A stretch of 64,000 bases of DNA from Actinomadura opuntiae (GTDB lineage Bacteria; Actinomycetota; Actinomycetes; Streptosporangiales; Streptosporangiaceae), in NCBI RefSeq assembly GCF_030283205.1, contig NZ_JASNWF010000010.1, forward strand, positions 186,001-250,000. The letters are read 5' to 3'. The first letter of the stretch is position 1. Each line of letters begins with the position of its first letter. Positions 8,816 to 17,968 of the stretch are shown in pieces. The notes beneath the pieces are model-generated. The model searched no databases. It had not been told where the DNA came from and saw only the letters and a program-made list of their open reading frames with translations. Both the position numbers and the translations under genes were made by a program.

Positions 8816-10996
8816 GTGGAGACCGTCTCACAGCAGGCCGACGCACCCCAGGCCGGGGTCGGCGAGTTCGTCACGGCCGGGGGCGTGCGGGTGACCCGTA
8901 CGGCCGTCCCGGTCGACTCCGAGCGCAAGTCCGACGTGCTCAACGCCCTCGTCGCCGCCGTGGGGGAGCGGCGCGGCGGCGTGCTCAGCTCCGGCATGGA
9001 GTATCCCGGCCGCTACAGCCGCTGGCACATGGCCTATGTGGACCCGTGCCTGGAGATCGTCGCGCGCGGGCGGAACGTGACCGTCCGGGCGCTGAACGGG
9101 CGGGGACGGGTCGTGCTGCCGGCGGTGGCGGGGGCGCTGCGTCCGGTCGGCGAGGTCCGCGCGGACGCGCCGGAGGTGTTCGAGGTCTTCGTCCCGCCGA
9201 CGGAGGAGTTCTTCACCGAGGAGGAGCGCAGCCGCCAGCCGACCGTGTTCACGGCGCTGCGCGCGCTGGTCGAGCTGTTCCGGTGCGACGACCCGCATCT
9301 CGGGCTGTACGGGGCGTTCGGGTACGACCTGTCGCTGCAGTTCGAGCCGCTGCGGACGCGTCTGGAGCGGCCCGACGACCAGCGCGACCTCGTCCTGCAT
9401 CTGGCCGACGAGATGGTCGTCGTGGACCGCAAGCGGGAGACCTCGCACCGCATGTCGTACGAGTTCGAGGTCGGCGGGGCGAGCACGGCCGGGCTGCCGC
9501 GGGCCACCGAGCCGACGCCCGTCCCCGTGCGGGGGGAGCTGCCACCGCAGCCGGTGCCCGGCGTGTACGCGCAGATGGTGCGGGACGCCAAGGAGCGGTT
9601 CGTTCGCGGCGACCTGTTCGAGGTGACGCCCGGCCATGCCATGTACGGGCGCTGCGACGCGCCCGCGGCGTTCTTCGAGCGGCTCCGCGAGACCAATCCC
9701 GCGCCGTTCGAGTTCATGTTCAACCTCGGCGACGGCGAGTACCTGGTCGGCGCGTCGCCGGAGATGTTCGTGCGGGTCGCCGGCGACCGGGTGGAGACCT
9801 GCCCGATCGCCGGGACGATCAAGCGCGGCGCGGACGCGCTGGAGGACGCCCGGCAGATCCGCGCGATCCTGTCGTCGGCGAAGGACGAGTCGGAGCTGAC
9901 GATGTGCACCGACGTCGACCGCAACGACAAGTCGCGGATCTGCGTGCCGGGCAGCGTGCGGGTGCTCGGCCGCCGGCAGATCGAGCTGTACTCGCGGCTG
10001 ATCCACACCGTCGACCACATCGAGGGCCGGCTGCGCCCGGGGTTCGACGCGCTGGACGCGTTCCTGACCCACATGTGGGCGGTCACGGTCACCGGTGCGC
10101 CCAAGGCGTGGGCGATGCAGTTCATCGAGGACCACGAGGACTCGCCGCGCCGCTGGTACGGCGGCGCCGTCGGCTGCGTCGGCTTCGACGGGTCGATGAA
10201 CACCGGGCTGACGCTGCGCACCGCGCAGATCCGCGACGGGATCGCGACGGTGCGGGCCGGTGCGACGCTGCTGTACGACTCCGACCCCGACGAGGAGGAG
10301 CGCGAGACGCACCTGAAGGCGAGCGCGCTGCTCGGGGCGCTGGAGAGCTCGCAGCGGCAGGCCGCCGGGGCGCCGGCGGGGGAGCCGGCGGAGGCGCCGG
10401 ACCTGCCGGGCGAGGGGCTGAAGGTGCTGCTCGTCGACCATGAGGACTCGTTCGTCAACACCCTCGCCGACTACTTCCGGCAGCAGGGCGCCGAGGTGGT
10501 CACGCTGCGGCACGGGTTCCCGGCGCGGATGCTGGACGAGCAGGGGCCGGACCTGGTGGTGCTGTCGCCCGGCCCGGGCCGTCCGGACGACTTCGCGACC
10601 CGGCGGCTGCTGGACGCGCTCGACGAGCGGGACCTGCCGGTGTTCGGGGTGTGCCTCGGGCTGCAGGCGATGGTCGAGCACGCGGGCGGGGAGCTGACGC
10701 TGCTGCCGGAGCCGTCGCACGGCAAGCCGGGCCGGGTGCGGGTGACCGGGGGAGCGCTGTTCGAGGGGCTCGCCGGTGAGTTCACCGCGGCCCGGTACCA
10801 CTCGCTGCACGCCACCCCGGAGCGGGTGAAGGGCTTCGAGGTGACGGCGCTGACCGGGGACGTCGTCATGGCGATCGAGGACGCGGAGCGGCGGCGGTGG
10901 GCGGTGCAGTTCCATCCGGAGTCGATCCTGACCGCGGCGGGCGGTGCCGGGCACCGGATCGTGGCGAACGTGCTGCGGCTCTGCCGGGACCGGTGA
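8816..10996 (+). CDS. trpE: fused anthranilate synthase (component I + glutamine amidotransferase)
   Basis: A 726-residue single-chain anthranilate synthase that converts chorismate and glutamine to anthranilate, the first committed step to tryptophan. Residues ~1-510 are the TrpE-like chorismate-binding half (motifs GDLFEVTPGHAM, PIAGTIKRG, DVDRNDKSRICVPGSV, THMWAVTVTGAPK). After an A/P/E-rich linker, residues ~535-720 are the class I glutaminase with LSPGPGRP, the nucleophile in FGVCLGLQAM and the catalytic His/Glu in VQFHPES. The GTG at 8816 is chosen because GAGGGG lies 10 nt upstream and it clears the attenuator. Fused TrpEG enzymes occur both in primary metabolism and in phenazine-type or other anthranilate-fed secondary pathways. 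The Trp leader favours a role in tryptophan supply. Confidence 0.95.
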   Translation: METVSQQADAPQAGVGEFVTAGGVRVTRTAVPVDSERKSDVLNALVAAVGERRGGVLSSGMEYPGRYSRWHMAYVDPCLEIVARGRNVTVRALNGRGRVVLPAVAGALRPVGEVRADAPEVFEVFVPPTEEFFTEEERSRQPTVFTALRALVELFRCDDPHLGLYGAFGYDLSLQFEPLRTRLERPDDQRDLVLHLADEMVVVDRKRETSHRMSYEFEVGGASTAGLPRATEPTPVPVRGELPPQPVPGVYAQMVRDAKERFVRGDLFEVTPGHAMYGRCDAPAAFFERLRETNPAPFEFMFNLGDGEYLVGASPEMFVRVAGDRVETCPIAGTIKRGADALEDARQIRAILSSAKDESELTMCTDVDRNDKSRICVPGSVRVLGRRQIELYSRLIHTVDHIEGRLRPGFDALDAFLTHMWAVTVTGAPKAWAMQFIEDHEDSPRRWYGGAVGCVGFDGSMNTGLTLRTAQIRDGIATVRAGATLLYDSDPDEEERETHLKASALLGALESSQRQAAGAPAGEPAEAPDLPGEGLKVLLVDHEDSFVNTLADYFRQQGAEVVTLRHGFPARMLDEQGPDLVVLSPGPGRPDDFATRRLLDALDERDLPVFGVCLGLQAMVEHAGGELTLLPEPSHGKPGRVRVTGGALFEGLAGEFTAARYHSLHATPERVKGFEVTALTGDVVMAIEDAERRRWAVQFHPESILTAAGGAGHRIVANVLRLCRDR

Positions 10997-11182
10997 GGCG
11001 CGGCGGCGGTGCTCGTTCGGGGTCAAATGTCAACCCGCCCGCGCAGGAGCCGGGTCTCGTCCTGAAGCACCATCGCGGACGTCCGGAAATGGTCCCGTGG
11101 TTCCTGGCCCGGCCGCGGCGGGCGCGGAAGACTCGGTGACCGGCCACCGTGCCGTCCGGCGCGCGTGATCGCCGTTATCCCG

Positions 11183-11210
11183 GCGGAGGGGGGATCCGTC
11201 CCCCCTCCGC
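11183..11210 (+). terminator. hairpin terminator after the anthranilate synthase gene
   Basis: GCGGAGGGGGGA (11183-11194) pairs perfectly with TCCCCCCTCCGC (11199-11210) over a TCCG tetraloop, 187 bp after the stop codon. It has no T tract. It separates this gene from the small membrane protein gene at 11285. Confidence 0.6.
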
Positions 11211-11284
11211 CCGAAACACCGGTTCGGGCATGACCGAATCAAGAAGGTGGTTTTGCCGGGTTCATTCCGGGGATCCCCGACGCC

Positions 11285-11431
11285 ATGATTGCACTTCTGT
11301 CCATCATCGCAGCCATCCTGGTGATCGCCGGCATCTACGTGATCCTCGCCCGGCGCGAGCTGATCTGGGGCATCGTCCTCATCGTCGTCGGGCTGCTCGT
11401 CGGCCCGGGCGGGGTCAGCATCTTCACCTGA
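11285..11431 (+). CDS. small hydrophobic protein (DUF6131-like, 48 aa)
   Basis: A 48-residue protein with two membrane helices: LLSIIAAILVIAGIYVIL, a short loop ARRELI, then WGIVLIVVGLLVG ending in GPGGVSIFT. The WG...GLLVGPGG ending matches a family of very small actinobacterial membrane proteins (DUF6131-like, from memory). The ribosome site is weak. It lies alone between the terminator at 11210 and the SDR gene. Function is unknown; the conserved-looking glycine-rich end and typical codon usage argue it is real. Confidence 0.6.
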   Translation: MIALLSIIAAILVIAGIYVILARRELIWGIVLIVVGLLVGPGGVSIFT

Positions 11432-11503
11432 TCCGGAAGAACGATACGCCGGGGACGCGAAGGCTGACGCGGGCTGTCAGGTTTCCGCGCCAGCATCGTC
11501 CCC

Positions 11504-12409
11504 ATGAACCGTGAACCGAAAGGCACCATCGCACTAGTCGCGGGCGGGACCCGCGGCGCCGGCCGGGGCATCGCCGCCGAGCTGGGCGCCGCGGGCGCCA
11601 CCGTGTACGTGACGGGCCGCACCACCCGGGCGCACCGGTCGGAGGTCGGGCGTCCCGAGACCATCGAGGAGACCGCCGAGCTCGTGACGGCCGCGGGCGG
11701 CGAGGGCATCGCCGTCGCGGTCGACCATCTCGACCCGGCGCAGGTCTCCGCGCTCGTCCGCCGGATCGACGAGGAGCAGGGACGGCTGGACGTCCTGGTC
11801 AACGACGTCTGGGGCGCCGACCACCTGTTCGAGTTCGGCAGGCCGCTGTGGGAGCAGTCGCTGGACGACGGCCTGCGGATGCTGCGGCTGGCCATCGACA
11901 CCCATGCCATCACCAGCCACCGCGCGCTGCCGCTGCTGATCCGCGAACCGGGCGGCCTCGTCGTCGAGATGACCGACGGGACCGCCGAGTACAACGCCCG
12001 CTACCGCGCGGACGTCGGGTTCTTCTACGACCTCGCCAAGAGCGCCGTCCTGCGGATGGCGCTGGCCCTGTCCGTGGAGATCGCGCCGCACGGCGCAACG
12101 GCCGTCGCGCTCACGCCCGGCTGGCTGCGGTCGGAGGCGATGCTGGAGCACTTCGGCGTCACCGAGGACACCTGGCGGGACGGCATCGCCAAGGAGCCGT
12201 CCTTCGGCATCTCCGAGTCGCCCGCGTTCGTCGGGCGGGCCGTCGCCGCGCTCGCCGCCGACCCCGACCGGGCCCGCTGGAACGGCGCGTCCCTGTCCAG
12301 CGGCGGCCTCGCCGAGGTATACGGCTTCACCGACACCGACGGCAGCCGTCCCGACTGCTGGCGCTACCTCACCGACGGCCGTCCCGCCGACCTCACCGGC
12401 TACCGGTAG
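11504..12409 (+). CDS. short-chain dehydrogenase/reductase (SDR)
   Basis: A 301-residue NAD(P)-dependent oxidoreductase. The Rossmann start is clear: GTIALVAGGTRGAGRGIAAEL with the GGTRGAGRG nucleotide loop near residue 14, followed by GATVYVTGRTTR, where the arginines suggest NADP(H). LDVLVNDVWGAD is the NNAG-equivalent segment in a modified form (NDVWG). The catalytic YxxxK is FYDLAKSAV near residue 170. The protein is longer than classical SDRs (~250), with an extended C terminus that is typical of a group of actinobacterial SDRs of unknown substrate. It is convergent with the MarR gene 40 bp away. Confidence 0.88.
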   Translation: MNREPKGTIALVAGGTRGAGRGIAAELGAAGATVYVTGRTTRAHRSEVGRPETIEETAELVTAAGGEGIAVAVDHLDPAQVSALVRRIDEEQGRLDVLVNDVWGADHLFEFGRPLWEQSLDDGLRMLRLAIDTHAITSHRALPLLIREPGGLVVEMTDGTAEYNARYRADVGFFYDLAKSAVLRMALALSVEIAPHGATAVALTPGWLRSEAMLEHFGVTEDTWRDGIAKEPSFGISESPAFVGRAVAALAADPDRARWNGASLSSGGLAEVYGFTDTDGSRPDCWRYLTDGRPADLTGYR

Positions 12410-12425
12410 CCCCGCGCCCGCCGCG

Positions 12426-12444
12426 CGCCCGCGCCGAGCGGGCG
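12426..12444. terminator. small bidirectional hairpin between convergent genes
   Basis: CGCCCGC (12426-12432) and GCGGGCG (12438-12444) flank a 5-nt loop exactly between the convergent SDR and MarR stop codons. The stem is short and the region is GC-only, so chance pairing is possible. Confidence 0.3.
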
Positions 12445-12449
12445 GCGGG

Positions 12450-12929
12450 TCAGACCAGGCCGTCGAGCTGGTCGGTCAGCCGGACGAGGGCGGGCAGCGC
12501 GTCCCGGATGGCGGTGCGGTCGGTCTCGTCCAGGCCCTCCAGCGCGGTGTTCAGCCGCCGCTCGTGCGCGCGGGCCCACGCGGCGAGCTGGTCGCGCCCG
12601 GCGTCGGTGAGGGTGACCGCGGACGCCCGCCGGTCGGCCGGGTCGACGGCCCGCGCCACCAGCCCCGCGCTGATCATCTGGCCGACCAGCCCGCTGACGG
12701 TGCTGGTGGCGAGGCGCTGCCGCGCGGCGAGGTCGCCGATCCGGACGGGGGAGCGCTCGGCGAGCACCTGCAGCAGCTCGACCTGCGCCATCGGCAGCGT
12801 CTCCCACGGGTACTCGGTGCGGATCGAGGCGCGCAGCGCCCGCCGCAGCCGGGTCACGGTCTCGGTGAGCAGGCGCGCGTCCGTCGCGCGCGCGGGCGTG
12901 CCGGGTTCGGGGCGCGGCTCCTGGGGCAT
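12450..12929 (-). CDS. MarR family transcriptional regulator
   Basis: A 159-residue winged-helix regulator of the usual length. The DNA-binding region runs MAQVELLQVLAERSPVRIGDLAARQRLATSTVSGLVGQMISAGLVARAVDPADRRASAVTLTDAGR (described in pieces: recognition helix LATSTVSGLVGQM, wing DPADRRASAVTLT). Helices at both ends form the dimer interface. It starts 10 bp after the MFS stop codon on the same strand, so the exporter and its regulator form an operon, a common drug-responsive arrangement. It probably represses its own operon. The ligand is unknown. Confidence 0.9.
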   Translation of the reverse strand: MPQEPRPEPGTPARATDARLLTETVTRLRRALRASIRTEYPWETLPMAQVELLQVLAERSPVRIGDLAARQRLATSTVSGLVGQMISAGLVARAVDPADRRASAVTLTDAGRDQLAAWARAHERRLNTALEGLDETDRTAIRDALPALVRLTDQLDGLV

Positions 12930-12939
12930 GCGCGCAACT

Positions 12940-14394
12940 CTAGCCCGGCCCCGCCCGCCCGCCGCTCCGCCCGCTCGTCGCCGCCCAGGCCGCCGCCACC
13001 GTGGCCGCCGCCGCCGCGAGCAGCACGGCGATCGCCCAGTGCGTCCCGTCGAAACTCCCGCCGCCGGGCCCGAGGTGCAGGGCCAGCGTGACGAACGCGA
13101 CTCCGAGCGCGGTCCCGAGGCCGCGGGCCATGTTGACCAGGCCGCCGCCGGTGCCCGACCATCGCGCCGGGACGGCCTTCATGATCAGTGCGTTGTTGGC
13201 GGGGGTGAACACGCCCAGCCCGAGCCCGAGGACGGCCGACTGCGCCGCGAGCCAGCCGGGGGACAGCGGCACGACGAGCAGCGCCGCGAGGGACGCCGCC
13301 GCGACCCCGGCGCCGAGCACGCCGCGGGCCCGGTCGCCCATGCCGCGCAGCAGCGGGTCGCCGCCGACCGCGCCGATCCCGAACCCGGCGGGCAGCGCGG
13401 TCAGCACCAGCCCGGCCAGCAGCTCCGACGAACCGCGGCCGGTCAGCACGATCGGCACCAGCACCAGCGGCCCGAACAGCACCAGGTACGCGCCGAGCGC
13501 CCCGGCGAGCCCGGCCGACACCGCGCGCACCCGCAGCAGGCCGAGGTCCAGCAGGGGAGAGGGCGCCCTGCGCTGCCGGGCCGCGAACGCCCAGCCGGCC
13601 GCGGCCGCCACCGCGAACAGCGCCGCGACGCCCCACGCCGGGATTGGCAGCCCGGACGCCGCCGAGACGCCGAGCAGGCCCGCGGTCGTCGCGACCGTGA
13701 GCAGCACCGCGCCGGCGCGGTCCAGCTCGCGGGCCTCGTTGCGCTCCCGCGTCCGCGGCAGCAGGTAGTGGCCCGCGACCAGCGCGACGACGCCGATCGG
13801 CACGTTGATGCCGAACACCCAGCGCCAGCCCAGCGTGGACACCAGCGCCCCGCCCACCGTCGGCCCGAGCGCCAGCCCGAGCGCCTGCGCGGCGGCCTGC
13901 ACGCCCAGCGCGCCGCGCGCCCGGCCGGACGGCGCGCTGGTCACCACCAGCGCCACGCTGTTGGCCTGCATCATCGCCGCCCCGGCGGCCTGCACGACCC
14001 GGAACACGATCAGCGTCCACAGCGACGGCGCCAGCCCGCACGCCGCCGACGCGACCGCGAACACGCCGAAACCGTGCAGGTAGAGCAGCTTGCGGCCGCG
14101 CGCGTCGGAGAACCGGCCGACCGGGATCAGCAGCGCGACCAGCGTGAGCAGGTAGGCGAGCGACACCCATTCCACGGCGGCCAGGGAGGCGCCGAACTCC
14201 GTGCGCAGGCTGCCGTAGGTGAGGGTGACGATGCTGGCGTCGAGCTGCCCCATGAACGCGCCGAAGCAGACCGTGGCGACCGCCAGCCACCAGGCGCGGG
14301 GATGCTCGCGGACCCGGTCCGGCCGCGCCCGCTCCCGGACCAGCACGGCGGGCAGCCGCCCGGGGACCGGTCGTTCCGCCAGTTGATCGCTCAC
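12940..14394 (-). CDS. MFS transporter, DHA2-like drug:H+ antiporter
   Basis: A 484-residue inner-membrane exporter, probably with 14 helices. MGQLDASIVTLTYGSL in helix 1 and VEWVSLAYLLTLVALLIPVGRFSDARGRKLLYLHG (motif A GRFSDARGRK) are characteristic, and the antiporter motif C equivalent lies in GVQAAAQALGLALGPTVGGALVSTLGWRWVF, near residues 140-170. The start is GTG at 14394 (VSDQLAERP). It would expel small hydrophobic compounds using the proton gradient. The MarR gene directly follows, which suggests inducible efflux. The divergent WYL gene lies 151 bp away. Confidence 0.9.
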   Translation of the reverse strand: MSDQLAERPVPGRLPAVLVRERARPDRVREHPRAWWLAVATVCFGAFMGQLDASIVTLTYGSLRTEFGASLAAVEWVSLAYLLTLVALLIPVGRFSDARGRKLLYLHGFGVFAVASAACGLAPSLWTLIVFRVVQAAGAAMMQANSVALVVTSAPSGRARGALGVQAAAQALGLALGPTVGGALVSTLGWRWVFGINVPIGVVALVAGHYLLPRTRERNEARELDRAGAVLLTVATTAGLLGVSAASGLPIPAWGVAALFAVAAAAGWAFAARQRRAPSPLLDLGLLRVRAVSAGLAGALGAYLVLFGPLVLVPIVLTGRGSSELLAGLVLTALPAGFGIGAVGGDPLLRGMGDRARGVLGAGVAAASLAALLVVPLSPGWLAAQSAVLGLGLGVFTPANNALIMKAVPARWSGTGGGLVNMARGLGTALGVAFVTLALHLGPGGGSFDGTHWAIAVLLAAAAATVAAAWAATSGRSGGRAGPG

Positions 14395-14545
14395 GTCACC
14401 TCCGGCCGCGGGCGCGTCTCGGCGCCGCGGCGCCTCTCGCCGTCGTCCGCCGCCTAACTTACATCGGTTACCGAAATATTCGGGGACCGTTCCATGTGCG
14501 CATGGTCACAGTGGGCGCGCGGCGCGAGGTGATCGAAACGGGAGC

Positions 14546-15511
14546 TCAGCCGGTGTAGAGGGCGGCGAGCCGGGCGGCGGCGTCCGCCATGCGCGCCCGC
14601 AGCTCAGGCGGGCCGAGGACCTCGACCTCCGGCCCCAGCCGCATCAGCTGGGACGCGGCGACCTGCAGCGATTCGACCCGCAGGGCAGCGGGACGCCAGC
14701 CCCGCTCGTCGGGCTCCCCGGCCGTCGCGGCGGCCTGCTCGGCCGCCACCGGCTCGACCGCGAAGCGCAGCAGCCGCAGGCCGTCCGGGCTGAGCCGCAC
14801 GGTGATCTCCTCGCGCAGCATCGACCGGACGAACGCCGCCGCCTGCTCGTCCCAGTACCGGGCGAGGTCGAACGCCTCGTCCCGCTCGAACACCGCGCCC
14901 GCCGGATCCACCGCCGTGACCCGGTCCACCCGGTACGTGCGGAAACGCCCGCCGACCCGTCCCACGAGGTACCAGGTGCCGTTCTTCAGCACGAGCCCGT
15001 ACGGGTCGACGGTCCGGGTGACCTCGCGGTCCTTGCGGTAGCGCAGCACGACGGTCTCGTCCCGCCACACCGCGCGCGCGAGGCCGCGCAGCAGCGGCGG
15101 GGTCGCGGCGTCGCCGAACCAGCCCGGAGCGTCCAGGTGGAAGCGCTGCCCGGCCCGCGCCGGCGCGTCGCGCAGCGTCGACGGCAGTGCCGCGAGCACC
15201 TTCAGCTCGGCCGCCGCGACGGCGTCGCCGAGCCCCATCTCCCCGGCCGGGCCGGGCAGCCCGGACAGGAACAGCGCCTCCGCCTCCTCCCGGCTGAGCC
15301 CGGTGAGCCGCGTCCGGTACCCGCCGACGAGGCGGTATCCGCCGTTGCGGCCCTGGTCGGCGTAGACGGGGACCCCGGCCGCCGACAGCGCCTCGACGTC
15401 CCGGTACACGGTCCGCTCCGAGACCTCCAGCTCCCGGGCCAGCTCGCCCGCCGTCATCGTCTCCCGCGACTGCAGGAGCAGGATCAGCGAGATCAACCGG
15501 GCCGCGCGCAT
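14546..15511 (-). CDS. YafY-type HTH/WYL domain transcriptional regulator
   Basis: 321 residues from the ATG at 15511 (MRAARLISLILLLQSRETMTAGELARELEVSERTVYRDVEALSAAG, described as an N-terminal winged HTH; recognition helix VSERTVYRDVEAL). The middle contains the WYL-type ligand-sensing region with TWYLVGRVGGRFRTYRVDRV near residues 190-210, and a C-terminal WCX-like domain follows. These proteins are one-component regulators that bind oligonucleotides or small ligands. The upstream extension of the frame is rejected because it lacks coding character and a ribosome site. The divergent neighbour is the adenosine deaminase-like gene, 110 bp away, which may be a target. Confidence 0.9.
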   Translation of the reverse strand: MRAARLISLILLLQSRETMTAGELARELEVSERTVYRDVEALSAAGVPVYADQGRNGGYRLVGGYRTRLTGLSREEAEALFLSGLPGPAGEMGLGDAVAAAELKVLAALPSTLRDAPARAGQRFHLDAPGWFGDAATPPLLRGLARAVWRDETVVLRYRKDREVTRTVDPYGLVLKNGTWYLVGRVGGRFRTYRVDRVTAVDPAGAVFERDEAFDLARYWDEQAAAFVRSMLREEITVRLSPDGLRLLRFAVEPVAAEQAAATAGEPDERGWRPAALRVESLQVAASQLMRLGPEVEVLGPPELRARMADAAARLAALYTG

Positions 15512-15621
15512 GCTCCCATTCTCGCCCGGCCCGAACCCCTGTCGGCCGTTTCTGACAATCTTGTGGCAGGTTGGCCGGATTTCGCTGTTCCGGTCGGCCG
15601 GACGGCTGTTAGCTTCGCGGC

Positions 15622-16653
15622 GTGCTGACCGGAACATCCCCCATCGAGGCGTTCATCGACGCCCTTCCGAAGGCCGAGCTGCACGTCCACCTCGTGGGCT
15701 CGGCCTCCGTCCCCACGGTCCTGGAACTGGCCCGCCGCCACCCCGACGGCCCCGTCCCGCCGGACGAGCGCGGGCTGCGCGCCTTCTACGAGTTCCGCGA
15801 CTTCCCGCACTTCGCCGAGGTGTACGAGGCGGTGTCGAGCCTGGTCCGGACCCCGGAGGACGTCGGGACCCTCGTGCTCGGCACCGCCCGCGACCTCGCC
15901 GCGCAGAACGTCCGGTACGTCGAGCTGACCGTCACCCCCTACACCCACCAGCGCGCCGGCATGCCGATGCCCGCGATCACCGAGGCCCTCGACCACGCCG
16001 TCCGGGAGGCGCGCGACCGGCACGGGATCCGCGTCGCCTACATCTTCGACGTCCCCGGCGAGTTCGGCGCCGACGGCGCGCGCGGCACCCTCGACCACGC
16101 GCTCGCCCACCCGCCCGAGGCGCTCGTCGGCTTCGGTCTCGGCGGCATCGAGCAGTGCCGCCCGCCGCACCGGGACGCGTTCCGCGACGCCTTCCGCGCC
16201 GCCCGCGCCGCCGGGCTGCGCAGCCTCCCGCACGCCGGCGAGATGACCGGCCCGGAGACGATCTGGGAGGCCCTCGACGGGCTCGGCGCGGAGCGGATCG
16301 GCCACGGCACCAGCTGCCTGGACGACCCGCGCCTCGTCGGCCGCCTCCGCGAGGCGCAGATCCCGCTGGAGGTGTGCCCCACGTCGAACCTGCGCACCGG
16401 CCAGGTCGCCTCGCTCGCCGGGCACCCCCTGCCGCGGATGCTGGAGGCGGGCCTGTTCGTCACGCTGAACAGCGACGATCCGCCCATGTTCGACACCACG
16501 CTCACCGGCGAGTACCGCGTCGCCGCCGACGTGTTCGGCCTCGGCCGCGCCGAACTCGCCGCGCTGGCCCGCAACGCCGTCACCGCCTCGTCCCTCGATG
16601 AGGCCGGACGGCGCGCGATCACGGCCGAGATCGACGCGCTCGCCGCCGGTTGA
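15622..16653 (+). CDS. adenosine deaminase family protein
   Basis: 343 residues from a GTG start, the normal length for the family. It is a cytoplasmic zinc enzyme that hydrolytically removes the 6-amino group of adenosine or a related purine. Metal ligands and catalytic residues are visible: ELHVHLVGS (HxH) near 18, SLPHAGE near 200 (His, and Glu for proton transfer), RIGHGTSC near 227 and LNSDDPPMF near 285. GFGLGGIEQCRPP replaces the more usual GIDLAGdE..., and NSDDPPMF resembles adenine/aminofutalosine deaminases as well as adenosine deaminases, so the exact substrate is open. It is convergent with the DUF1266 gene. Confidence 0.85.
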   Translation: MLTGTSPIEAFIDALPKAELHVHLVGSASVPTVLELARRHPDGPVPPDERGLRAFYEFRDFPHFAEVYEAVSSLVRTPEDVGTLVLGTARDLAAQNVRYVELTVTPYTHQRAGMPMPAITEALDHAVREARDRHGIRVAYIFDVPGEFGADGARGTLDHALAHPPEALVGFGLGGIEQCRPPHRDAFRDAFRAARAAGLRSLPHAGEMTGPETIWEALDGLGAERIGHGTSCLDDPRLVGRLREAQIPLEVCPTSNLRTGQVASLAGHPLPRMLEAGLFVTLNSDDPPMFDTTLTGEYRVAADVFGLGRAELAALARNAVTASSLDEAGRRAITAEIDALAAG

Positions 16654-16681
16654 TCCTCGCCGCCGGTTGACCTCGGCCCGG

Positions 16682-17929
16682 CTAGCCCCAGGCCATGCGG
16701 CGCCAGGGGCTGGCCGGATCGTCGACGAGGATGCGGTGGCCGGCGAGGGAACGGTCGTACCACTCACCGAACTCGCCCTCGTCGAACCGGAGCATCCGGC
16801 CGAGGACGTAACCGGCCGAGAACGACGTCCACGACGGGTACACGCGGTTCGCGTGATGGCCCGCCCGCAGGACGCACTTCTCGGCCTCCTCGGCATCGCA
16901 GTACCCGGCGTTCAGCCCCCAGCGGGCCATGTTCACCGCGCGGCCGAAGTCGTAGCCGTACACGCTCTCGACCAGGCCGTCCGGCGCCAGCAGCCCGTCC
17001 GCGCGGAACCGGGCCTCGTACCGCCGGATCAGCTCCGCCAGCGCGACGCACTGCTCGACTGTGCCGTCGGAGATGTCGCGCTCCCGGCACCAGGCGACGA
17101 TCGCCGACCGCCAGGCGTGCGGATCGGTGCCCCGGCCGCGCTGGTCGAGGACCATCTGGATGGCCGGGTCGCTGTTCTCGGCGTTCAGCAGCCGTTCCAT
17201 CTGCTCGCGCCAGCCCGCCGTGTCGGTGATGCCCCAGTCGCGTTCGAGCAGGACCCGGTCGTCGCGGGCGCCGTCCGGGGTGGCGAGGGAGTTCCAGGGG
17301 ACGCCGTTGCCGACCGCCAGATGCGCGCCGACGCCGAGCGCCGCGGCGAGCCGTCCCCACGCGGCGCTGCCGGGATCGGTGATCAGGACGTCGTAGTCGC
17401 GGTCGGGGCGCCGCTCGGCCTCGGCGAGCAGCGCGGCGACCTGCCGGTGCCCGTCGCCGCCCGGCGGCATCTTCGCCAGCAGGTCGCGCAGCGGGCCCAG
17501 CGCTCCGCGCGGTCCCGCGTCCTTGACGATCAGCCGCGCCGCATGCACGCACGCGACGTCGGCGCGCTTGTGGTCCTGTACCGAGCGGAAGCCCGCCATC
17601 GCGCCCCACGCCCGGCGCGCCGCGTCGCCCGTCCTGCCGGCGGCGGCCAGCACGTGCGCCGCCTGCCCGTCCAGCACCGCGCGGACCTCCGGTCCGCCGG
17701 GCAGCGCGGCGGCCGCCCGCTCGGCGCCGTCCAGCACGCGGAGCGCCTCGTCCACCCGGCCCGCCGCGGCCAGCGCGCGGGCCTGCCGGGCCCGCACGCC
17801 GACGGCCGACGCCCGGTCGCCGCGCGCCTCGGCGTCCTGCGCCGCGGACGCGTACGCCCCCGCGGCCTCCTCCGAGCGGCCCTGCCGCTCGTACTTGCGG
17901 GCCCGGTCCAGCATGGCCTGAAACGTCAT
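16682..17929 (-). CDS. DUF1266 domain protein with N-terminal TPR-like region
   Basis: 415 residues from the ATG at 17929, which follows GGAGGG. Residues ~1-110 are Ala/Arg-rich helical repeats (ARKYERQGRSEEAAGAYASAA and similar) that read as tetratricopeptide-like. The C-terminal ~190 residues are DUF1266: WGITDTAGWREQMERLL, a W-rich segment, then YGYDFGRAVNMARWGLNAGYCDAEEA and SFSAGYVLGRML. DUF1266 proteins have no assigned activity; they often occur in polymorphic-toxin or housekeeping contexts. It lies 39 bp downstream of the molybdopterin oxidoreductase on the same strand, so co-transcription is possible. Confidence 0.85.
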   Translation of the reverse strand: MTFQAMLDRARKYERQGRSEEAAGAYASAAQDAEARGDRASAVGVRARQARALAAAGRVDEALRVLDGAERAAAALPGGPEVRAVLDGQAAHVLAAAGRTGDAARRAWGAMAGFRSVQDHKRADVACVHAARLIVKDAGPRGALGPLRDLLAKMPPGGDGHRQVAALLAEAERRPDRDYDVLITDPGSAAWGRLAAALGVGAHLAVGNGVPWNSLATPDGARDDRVLLERDWGITDTAGWREQMERLLNAENSDPAIQMVLDQRGRGTDPHAWRSAIVAWCRERDISDGTVEQCVALAELIRRYEARFRADGLLAPDGLVESVYGYDFGRAVNMARWGLNAGYCDAEEAEKCVLRAGHHANRVYPSWTSFSAGYVLGRMLRFDEGEFGEWYDRSLAGHRILVDDPASPWRRMAWG

Positions 17930-17968
17930 CGATCCCTCCGTAAGGCGCATACGGTATCGGGACGCCGG

